DNA of 61,077 nucleotides from Deltaproteobacteria bacterium (GTDB lineage: Bacteria > Desulfobacterota > Deferrimicrobia > Deferrimicrobiales > Deferrimicrobiaceae). Where the stretch lies: assembly GCA_016220005.1 (NCBI GenBank), contig JACRIV010000072.1, positions 1 to 61,077 of the forward strand, written 5' to 3'. A program made the position numbers and the translations under genes. Under the pieces are notes generated by a model. That model did not search any database, was not told the DNA's origin, and worked only from the letters and a program-made list of their open reading frames with translations. Shown here one piece after another: positions 54,992 through 61,077 of this stretch (position 1 is its first letter; every line of letters begins with the position of its first letter).

Positions 54992-55647
54992 CCGTCGACC
55001 ACCTCGACGCCCGCGGGCTTCCTGAAGCGGAAGAGACCAGGAGAGAGGGAGGGGTCGATCACCGCTCCTTCCAGATAGAGGTGATTGGCCCCACCCAGCC
55101 GGTCATAGATGTGGACCTCCCGCACCATGAGGTCCCCGCTCCCTACCACGAGATCGATGCGGCGCACCTCCTGCGCGCCGTCCCCCCGCGGGACCAGGCG
55201 AAGGGCGGTTTCCCCTCTCCCCTTCCGATGGATGACCTCTTCCACCCGGAGCAGCAGGGAGATATCCCCCTTGCCGAAAAGCAGGAGGAGCGGGATCTTC
55301 CCCCCGAGGACCTTTTCGTCGATCCTCCGCCGGAAGACTTGGGGCGAGTCCGCCGGACGGAAATAGAAATACTGTCCGTCCGCCAGGAAGAGCTCCGCCT
55401 CCTTCCCCCGGTAATTCCATCGCATCTTCAGGGGACGCTCGAAAAAGACCTCCCCGGACGCCTTGCGGACGACCCCGATGTTCTGCAGAGGGACCTCCTG
55501 GCGGAACCTGGCGGAGAAGCTTCTGGCGGCGCCGTACTTCCTGGCGATCTTGAGAAGCATGGCGTCCCCCGTCTCTTCCGTTCCCGCCTGCGTCGCCGCC
55601 AGAAAAAGAAAGAGGGCCGCCAGCGCGGCCCGCGATATCGTGACCAT
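54988..55647 (-). CDS. lolA: Outer-membrane lipoprotein carrier LolA
   Basis: 219 residues. Signal peptide (SRAALAALFLFLAATQAG) then the LolA beta-barrel-like fold: ARKYGAARSFSARFRQEVPLQ, SGEVFFERPLKMRWNYRGKEAELFLADGQYFYFRP, LLFGKGDISLLL. It ferries lipoproteins across the periplasm. It overlaps rimO by 4 bp. A dispersed repeat lies 95 bp upstream. Confidence 0.92.
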   Translation of the reverse strand: MVTISRAALAALFLFLAATQAGTEETGDAMLLKIARKYGAARSFSARFRQEVPLQNIGVVRKASGEVFFERPLKMRWNYRGKEAELFLADGQYFYFRPADSPQVFRRRIDEKVLGGKIPLLLLFGKGDISLLLRVEEVIHRKGRGETALRLVPRGDGAQEVRRIDLVVGSGDLMVREVHIYDRLGGANHLYLEGAVIDPSLSPGLFRFRKPAGVEVVDG

Positions 55648-55741
55648 CGGACAGGTCCCCTCCCCGTTTGGTGCCGGTCCCGAACACCCTCTATCTTACA
55701 CCAAGCCGGCGGGGCGGGGGACCCGCGTGCGAGCCGCCGCA

Positions 55742-55866
55742 ACGGGGTGCCCTTCGCGGGGGCCTGAGCGACGCAGCGTAGACAAGGATGTCGGAGCAAG
55801 GAGCGACGGAGCCGCCGCACGTCCAAGGACGGACGGGCAAGGCGTCCCCCGCGAAGGGTACCCCGT
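55742..55866. repeat. Dispersed inverted-repeat element, full copy
   Basis: 125 bp between lolA and the HAD gene. Terminal arms ACGGGGTGCCCTTCGCGGGG (from 55742) and CCCCGCGAAGGGTACCCCGT (to 55866) pair nearly perfectly over 21 bp. The interior is about 85% identical to the copy at 60479-60605 in the opposite orientation. Weaker complementarity continues outside the arms (GGGGGACCCGCGTGC near 55717 with the complement near 55890). The 285-bp gap holds nothing else I can identify. Confidence 0.85.
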
Positions 55867-55932
55867 GAGGCGAGCGCAGCACGCCCGACCCCCGTGGCAT
55901 ATCGACGTCCGCCGGGACTTGGCGGCAGTAGT

Positions 55933-56535
55933 TCACGCGCGAACGCCCAAGGATTTGAGGTCCGCGACGAGCGCCTCGTGGGACACGTAATGGATCCCTT
56001 GGATCCCTATCCTTTTCGCCGCCTCCGCATACGCCTCGATGTCGTCGATGTAGACGCATTCTTCGGGCTTGACCGCAAGCTTCCCGAGGGCATCCCGGTA
56101 GATCTTCTCGCCCGGCTTCATCTCCTTGATTTCGAAGGACAAGGTCACGGAGTCGAAATGATGGAGGACGCCGGCATTCTTGAAATGAAACTCGTAGTGC
56201 CACGCGTTCGTGTTCGACAGCAGGCCGATCTTGTATCTCCCCTTGAGTCTTTCGATCAGCCGGAACGTGGAGGGGATGGGAGTGAAGATCCCGGTAAAAG
56301 CCTCGATGAACTTTTCCCGGGTAATCGACAGGCCGCACCTTCTCACGACCTCCCGGAAGAACTCCTCGGAGGACACGAGGCCCGTCTCGTATCGGCGCGG
56401 CAGGTCGGACCCGTAGATCCGCTCCTTGAGCTCGTCGAATCCCTTGTCCGTGTATGGGAGGAGGTTCCGGAGAAAAATGTCGTTGTCGAACCGGCAGATC
56501 ACGCCGCCGAAATCGAAGACGATCGCCTTCACCAT
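55933..56535 (-). CDS. HAD-family hydrolase (HAD-IA)
   Basis: 200 residues. Motif I IVFDFGGVI (nucleophile Asp8; the usual second Asp is Gly), a helical cap (20-90), motif II LLSNTN, motif III Lys in KEMKPGEKIYRDAL, and motif IV CVYIDDIEAYAEAA. The DFGGV variant is common in epoxide-hydrolase-like or YihX-type phosphatases. The substrate is unknown. It follows ftsK by 23 bp. Confidence 0.92.
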   Translation of the reverse strand: MVKAIVFDFGGVICRFDNDIFLRNLLPYTDKGFDELKERIYGSDLPRRYETGLVSSEEFFREVVRRCGLSITREKFIEAFTGIFTPIPSTFRLIERLKGRYKIGLLSNTNAWHYEFHFKNAGVLHHFDSVTLSFEIKEMKPGEKIYRDALGKLAVKPEECVYIDDIEAYAEAAKRIGIQGIHYVSHEALVADLKSLGVRA

Positions 56536-56558
56536 ATCGGGGGGAGGAGTGTCCTCCG

Positions 56559-58700
56559 CTACTCCTTGCGCGAGACATAGACCTCGCGGGGCTTTCCGCC
56601 CTCGGAGGGCCCCACGATCCCCTGCCGCTCCATCTCCTCGACGATGCGGGCGGCCCGGTTGAAGCCGATCTGCAGGCGGCGTTGGAGGAGGGAGACCGAG
56701 GCGCGCCCCGCGCGCACGACCTCCTCGACGGCGTCGTCGAACTTCTCGTCCCTCGACGGGTCGGGCTCCTCCTCGGGGGCCTGGGCGGTGATGGAGGGCT
56801 CGTACACCGGCGCTCCCTGCGCCTTGAGGTGGGCGACGACCCGCGCGATCTCCCCCTCCCCCACGTAGGGGCCGTGGAGGCGGAGGATCCCGCCGACCCC
56901 CGGCTGGAGGAAGAGCATGTCGCCGAAGCCCAGGAGCGTCTCCGCTCCGGACTGGTCGAGGATGGTGCGCGAGTCGAACTGGGACGCCACCTTGAAGGAG
57001 ATCCGCGCCGGGAAGTTCGCTTTGATCACCCCCGTCAGCACGTCCACCGAAGGCCGCTGGGTGGCGAAAATGAGGTGGATCCCGGCCGCCCGGGCCATCT
57101 GAGTGAGCTGGGTGATCGAATCCTCGACTTCCCGCCGCGACGCGGTCGTCATCATGAGATCGGCCAGCTCGTCGATCACGATGACGATGCAGGGAAGCCG
57201 CCCCAGCTCCTCGCCTTCCCCGTTGCGCGTCTTCGCCCGAAACGCCGAGCGGGACCGTTTCTCCACGAGCTGGTTGAAGGCGTCGATGTGCCGGACGCCG
57301 TTCTCCACCATGAGCTGATACCGGCCGCGCATCTCCCCCACGGCCCATTTGAGCACCTGCCCCGCTTCCCGGGGCTGGGTCACGACACTATGGTAGAGGT
57401 GCGGGATCCCCTCGTAGAGGGTGAGCTCCAGCATCTTGGGGTCGACGAAAATGAAGCGCACCTCCTCGGGCGTCGCCCGGAAGAGGATAGACAGGATCAT
57501 CGTATGCAACGCGACGCTCTTCCCCGACCCGGTGGCCCCCGCGATCAGCAGGTGGGGCATCTTCGAGAGGTCGCGGACCACCGGCTCGCCGAAGATATCC
57601 TTCCCGAGCGACAGCGACAGCGCCGGTTCCGCATCCGCGTACGCCCGGCTCCCGAGGAGCTCCCTGAGCACAATGCGGGAGCGCCCGTCGTTGGGGATTT
57701 CGAAGCCCATCGCCCCCTTCCCCGGGATGTTGGGCACGACGCGGACCGACTCGCACCGCATCGCCAGCGCGAGGTCGTCCGCCATCGAAACGACGCGGTT
57801 GGCCTTGATCCCCGGGGCGGGCCGGAACTCGTAGGTGGTGACGAGAGGTCCCGTCCGGATCTCGGTGATGGCGCCGTCGATACCGTGCTGGGAAAGCTTC
57901 TCGATCAGGGCGCGTGCGTTCCGCTGGAGCGCCTCTTCGTCCGCGCCGTTGCCCTCGGCCGGCGGCGGTTCCAGGAGTTCCAGCGGGGGAAGGACGAACT
58001 CCTTCCCGGCCGCACGGGGCGCAGGCACAGGCTCGGCGACCGGCGGCGGGGCCACGATGCGCGGGGGGGCCGCTTCCCGAGCGCTCTCCGCCGCCGGCTT
58101 TTCGGGCTCCCATCCTTCCTTCGCCGTCATCTTCTCCTTGACCATCGCCCGGACCTGTTCCGGGCTCTTCTTCCGCCGCCAGACGGAAGGAAGGCCGCTG
58201 AGCGGCAGCCCCGTGAGGAGCATCAACGAGAAGAGCAGCATCGCAGAGAGGCAGATGAGGCCTCCCACGGGGTTTAGCAGCCTTCCGAAAAAGTTGACGC
58301 CGAGGAGGTACCCCGCGACCCCCGGCAGGAAGATGTCCTGGTCGAGGACCCGGATGTGGCCGGCGAAGAAGCTCAAGATGCCGAGCAGGGAGCAAACCGC
58401 CAGGAGCCCCCCCGCCGCCCTCCCCCATTTCCCTGCAATACCCTCCCCCCGGAAGGTCCAATAGGCGAGGGCCAGGCACAGGACGGGGAAGCCGGCCGCA
58501 CCGATCCCGAAGAGCTGCAGGAGCAGGTCGGAGAGGATCGCGCCGACCCATCCCCCCCAATTCCGGATTCCCCCGCCCCCGGAACTCCAGGCGGAAAGGG
58601 AGGGATCGACCTGGTGGAACGAGACCAGCGCCACCGTCAGGAAGACACCGACCGTCAGGAACAGGATGGCCAGCGCGTCACGGCGGATCTTCTCCCCCAT
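56559..58700 (-). CDS. ftsK: DNA translocase FtsK/SpoIIIE
   Basis: 713 residues. Four or five membrane helices lie in about 8-180, then a short linker, the alpha/beta motor (Walker A GATGSGKSV, Walker B CIVIVIDELADLMM, RPSVDVLTGVIKANFPARISF), and a C-terminal gamma winged helix (VSLLQRRLQIGFNRAARIVEEMERQGIVG) that reads KOPS. It pumps chromosome ends at the septum for XerCD resolution. The start ATG 58700 lies right after a duplicated start-like block. Confidence 0.97.
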   Translation of the reverse strand: MGEKIRRDALAILFLTVGVFLTVALVSFHQVDPSLSAWSSGGGGIRNWGGWVGAILSDLLLQLFGIGAAGFPVLCLALAYWTFRGEGIAGKWGRAAGGLLAVCSLLGILSFFAGHIRVLDQDIFLPGVAGYLLGVNFFGRLLNPVGGLICLSAMLLFSLMLLTGLPLSGLPSVWRRKKSPEQVRAMVKEKMTAKEGWEPEKPAAESAREAAPPRIVAPPPVAEPVPAPRAAGKEFVLPPLELLEPPPAEGNGADEEALQRNARALIEKLSQHGIDGAITEIRTGPLVTTYEFRPAPGIKANRVVSMADDLALAMRCESVRVVPNIPGKGAMGFEIPNDGRSRIVLRELLGSRAYADAEPALSLSLGKDIFGEPVVRDLSKMPHLLIAGATGSGKSVALHTMILSILFRATPEEVRFIFVDPKMLELTLYEGIPHLYHSVVTQPREAGQVLKWAVGEMRGRYQLMVENGVRHIDAFNQLVEKRSRSAFRAKTRNGEGEELGRLPCIVIVIDELADLMMTTASRREVEDSITQLTQMARAAGIHLIFATQRPSVDVLTGVIKANFPARISFKVASQFDSRTILDQSGAETLLGFGDMLFLQPGVGGILRLHGPYVGEGEIARVVAHLKAQGAPVYEPSITAQAPEEEPDPSRDEKFDDAVEEVVRAGRASVSLLQRRLQIGFNRAARIVEEMERQGIVGPSEGGKPREVYVSRKE

Positions 58701-58715
58701 TTACGGCTCCCCCAT

Positions 58716-60368
58716 TTACAATTCCAGGACCACGGGGAGGATCACCGGCTTGCGTTCGAGGCGCTTGTTGAAGTACCGCCGCAGCGCCCTCCGGATGTCG
58801 GTCTGGATTTCGGCGGGGTCCTTCCTCGCCTCGACGCCGCTATCCTCCCAGGTCCTGACGACGATCTCCCGTGCCCCCTCGATGCTCGCCTCGGAGCCGT
58901 TCTCCGTGAGAACCCCCCGGGTCACGATGTCCGGCCCGTACAGGATCTCCCCCGTCGTGGAGGAGAGGGCGAGGACCACCATCACCATTCCGACCTGCGA
59001 GAGCTGGTACCGGTCCTTCAGGACGAAGCTCTCCACGTCGCCCACGCCCTTTCCGTCGACGAAGAAGCGGCCCACGGCCAGCTTCCCCGCCCTGGACATC
59101 TTCCCGTCGGCGAACTCGAGGATGTCTCCGTTCAGGGCCACCTCGGCATGGGGGACGCCCATCTCCCGCGCCAGGTTCCTGTGCCGGATGAGGAACCGCG
59201 GATCCCCGTGGACGGGGATGAAATGGTCCGGCTTCACCATGCCGATCATGATCTTCAGCTCCTCGCGGCTGGCATGTCCGGAGACGTGGACCTCGGAGAT
59301 CTTCTCGTGGAGCACTTCCGCGCCTGCGAGGAACAGGTGGTTGATCACGCTGGCGATCGCCCGCTCGTTGCCCGGGATGAACTTGGAGGAGAGGACCGCG
59401 GTGTCTCCTTCCCGGACCCGGATGTGCTTGTGCTCGCCCAGCGCCATGAGGGTCAGCGCGGAGCGGGGCTCTCCCTGGCTTCCGGTCGTCAGCACGACCA
59501 CCTTCCGGTCCGGCAGCGCCTCGGCCTCCTCCACCGGCAGCAGGATGTCCGGCCGGGGAAGCCGCATGCACCCCAGGGAAAGCGCGGTGGCCACGTTGCG
59601 CACCATGCTCCTGCCGCAAAGCGCCACCCGTCGCCCGTGCCGGGCGGCCGCGGAGAGCACCCCCTGGATGCGGTGGATGTTGGAAGAGAACATGGCGACG
59701 ATGACCCTGCCCGGCGCCCCCTCGAAGATCTCCGAGAGCGCCTCCCCCACGAACGCTTCGGGAAGGCTGTACCCTTCCCGCTCGACGTTGGTGGAGTCGG
59801 AGAACAGCGCCGTGACCTTTTCCTCGGATGCCAGGCGCGCGAGCCGGGTGACGGCCGTGGGGACGCCGTCGGGCGGCCGCGGATCGATCTTGAAGTCCCC
59901 CGTGTGGACGAAGACGCCGTCCCCGCACCGCAGGATGTACCCGACCCCGTCGGGGATGCTGTGGCACACCGGGAACGCCTCCACGTCGAAGCTCCCCAGG
60001 CGGAACCGGCCGGCCCGTTCGATGGTGACGAGCCTCGCCGCTCCGTCCAGGTCGTATTCCTCGAGGCGATGGCGGAGCAGCCCCAGCGTCAGGGGAGTCC
60101 CGTAGACGGGGATGTCGTACTCCTTCAGGAGATAGGCCGCCGCCCCGATGTGGTCCTCGTGGCCGTGGGTGAGCAGGAGGCCCGCAAGCCGCGCCGCGGC
60201 CTCCCGCAGGACGCCGAAATCGGGGATGACGAAGTCGACCCCAAGCATCGTGTCGTCGGGAAACATCAGTCCGGCGTCGATCAGGAGGGCCGACTCCCCG
60301 TCGTCGAAGAGCATGGAGTTCATGCCGATCTCCCCAAGCCCTCCCAGCGGCACGACGCGTAACGGCAT
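58716..60368 (-). CDS. rnj: Ribonuclease J
   Basis: 550 residues. Metallo-beta-lactamase/beta-CASP nuclease: GGLGEIGMNSMLF, metal motif THGHEDHIGA, VCHSIPDGVGY, TGDFKID, beta-CASP FSSNIHRIQGV, SGHASREEL and PVHGDPRFL. The C-terminal domain includes DIRRALRRYFNKRLERKPVILPVV. It has endo- and 5'-exoribonuclease activity in RNA turnover. I chose ATG 60368 because GGGAGG fits; GTG 60374 overlaps that SD. ftsK follows by 15 bp. Confidence 0.96.
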   Translation of the reverse strand: MPLRVVPLGGLGEIGMNSMLFDDGESALLIDAGLMFPDDTMLGVDFVIPDFGVLREAAARLAGLLLTHGHEDHIGAAAYLLKEYDIPVYGTPLTLGLLRHRLEEYDLDGAARLVTIERAGRFRLGSFDVEAFPVCHSIPDGVGYILRCGDGVFVHTGDFKIDPRPPDGVPTAVTRLARLASEEKVTALFSDSTNVEREGYSLPEAFVGEALSEIFEGAPGRVIVAMFSSNIHRIQGVLSAAARHGRRVALCGRSMVRNVATALSLGCMRLPRPDILLPVEEAEALPDRKVVVLTTGSQGEPRSALTLMALGEHKHIRVREGDTAVLSSKFIPGNERAIASVINHLFLAGAEVLHEKISEVHVSGHASREELKIMIGMVKPDHFIPVHGDPRFLIRHRNLAREMGVPHAEVALNGDILEFADGKMSRAGKLAVGRFFVDGKGVGDVESFVLKDRYQLSQVGMVMVVLALSSTTGEILYGPDIVTRGVLTENGSEASIEGAREIVVRTWEDSGVEARKDPAEIQTDIRRALRRYFNKRLERKPVILPVVLEL

Positions 60369-60396
60369 CTTCACCTCCCAGCGTTAGTACCTCAAG

Positions 60397-60674
60397 TCAT
60401 AAACACGGTCACGTATCCCGCCGCCGATTCCGGGAGGCGCTTCGCCTCCGGGGGGTTCGCTGTCGAGCGAGTCGCCTCACGGGGTACCCCTCGCGGGGGA
60501 CGCCTTGCTCGTCCGTCCATGGACGGGCGGCGGCTCCGTCGCTCCTCGCTCCGACATCCCTGTCTCCGTCTTCGTCGCGGGAGGCCCCCGCGAGGGGCAC
60601 CCCGTTTCGGCTCCTCGATCGCATGGCCCCTGCGGCGTGCGCCTTCCGCACACGATACGTGGCCGTATTCATGA
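60397..60674. repeat. Dispersed inverted-repeat element with outer terminal repeats
   Basis: This occupies nearly all of the 323-bp gap between rnj and plsC. The core (60479-60605, 127 bp) has arms ACGGGGTACCCCTCGCGGGG and CCCCGCGAGGGGCACCCCGT. A further outer inverted pair lies at 60397-60420 and 60651-60674 (19 of 24 positions match). The core interior matches the copies at 55742-55866 and 6120-6192. No transposase gene is associated. Confidence 0.8.
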
Positions 60675-60691
60675 AACGCAGCACTAAGTTA

Positions 60692-61077
60692 TCACAATCC
60701 CGCGTGGAGGCGCCGAGCTTCCTCCTCGGCGCGGGCCGACAGTATCCTGCGCCGGGCCTCCTCCGCGAACTCCTGCTTGGACAGGGACCCGCCCGCCCCG
60801 GGGGGCAGCGGCTCAAGCACCCGCAGTACCAGCTCGGCGGGGCGGCGAAGGAAGGATCCCTTGGGCAGGGCGCGGCGCCCGCCGTCGATATAGACGGGCA
60901 GGACCGGGACGCCCGCCTTCCGCGCGATGTAGAACGCCCCCGCCTTGAACTCCCCGATCGCCCCATTCGCGCTGCGCGTCCCCTCGGGGAAGATCACCAC
61001 GATCCGGCCCTCCCGGATCCGCCGCACCGCCTCCCGCATCAGGTTGACGGCGTCCCGGGGATCGTCCCGGTCGATGA
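60692..61077 (-). CDS. plsC: 1-acyl-sn-glycerol-3-phosphate acyltransferase, 5' part outside window
   Basis: The last 128 codons are visible; the frame is open to the right edge (IDRDDPRDAVNLMREAVRRI). The conserved FPEGTRS block (PlsC motif III) and VPVLPVYIDGG (motif IV) identify a lysophosphatidate acyltransferase, which makes phosphatidic acid at the inner membrane. The HX4D motif would be upstream, outside the window. Confidence 0.88.
   Translation of the reverse strand, partial: IDRDDPRDAVNLMREAVRRIREGRIVVIFPEGTRSANGAIGEFKAGAFYIARKAGVPVLPVYIDGGRRALPKGSFLRRPAELVLRVLEPLPPGAGGSLSKQEFAEEARRRILSARAEEEARRLHAGL

Noticed and set aside
60409-60966. Minus-strand ORF of 185 residues spanning the repeat and plsC
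   Set aside because: It runs through the inverted-repeat element and then antisense-frame to the plsC gene; no domain is visible.

Overview
This 61 kb window is GC-rich chromosomal DNA from a Gram-negative bacterium. The outer-membrane and envelope genes (BamD-like lipoprotein, LolA, PBP1A-family synthase, MltG, Tat) support that. The gene mix suggests an anaerobic, deltaproteobacterial-type organism (Desulfuromonadota/Desulfobacterota-like). It includes a BcrA/HgdC-type acyl-CoA dehydratase activase, RNase J, two PilT-class ATPases, a Liv transporter, the archaeal-type dehydroquinate route, and a pgpA-cinA-thpR-recA-pilT-recX-alaS order like that of Geobacter relatives. The taxon is an inference. 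I saw no rRNA, tRNA, CRISPR array, prophage or intact insertion sequence.

Layout. 1-2986 (minus): response regulator, dnaK, hsp20 and a cut-off DnaJ-like gene form a chaperone operon. 3187-6022 (minus): lipoprotein, soluble histidine kinase and NtrC-type regulator. 6023-6571 is gene-free with a truncated dispersed repeat, then a PBP1A-type peptidoglycan synthase (plus). 8658-16440 (minus) is a tightly overlapped operon: acyl-CoA dehydratase activase, its partner subunit, metallophosphoesterase, archease, RtcB RNA ligase and a methyltransferase. 16696-19512 holds tatA, tatC, a zinc-ribbon DUF3426-type membrane protein and a convergent second tatA.

19700-25635 (minus): HEAT protein, hisG (long form), a TIGR02757 protein, a PilT-like ATPase with an MshEN-type cyclic-di-GMP domain, and the two genes of the alternative 3-dehydroquinate pathway. 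25878-30853: TIGR04282 glycosyltransferase, zinc-ribbon protein, leucyl aminopeptidase, AhpD-like protein and a radical SAM enzyme with a PqqD-like N-terminus and a Cys-x-Cys tail. 30886-38541 (minus): livJ-H-M-G-F, preceded by a Cache/PAS histidine kinase and NarL-type regulator that may control it.

38652-40093 (plus): BamD-like and TPR genes. 40155-47002 (minus): pgpA-pncC-thpR-recA-pilT-recX-alaS. 47077-51583: a HEAT protein and an HD-GYP protein sharing an unnamed N-terminal domain, then a convergent HEAT gene and a P1-family peptidase. 51703-53141 (plus): ruvX-mltG. 53164-61077 (minus): DksA-like, rimO, lolA, HAD hydrolase, ftsK, rnj and a cut-off plsC.

The most interesting signals are: (1) the shared N-terminal domain of the HEAT/HD-GYP pair, alignable without gaps; (2) the RRE-like radical SAM plus AhpD pair; (3) the MshEN-PilT fusion in the same window as an HD-GYP protein; (4) a dispersed intergenic element whose inverted arms covary between copies; (5) a second hairpin element in front of two genes, in the same orientation relative to each; (6) RNA-repair genes inside an acyl-CoA dehydratase-activase operon.
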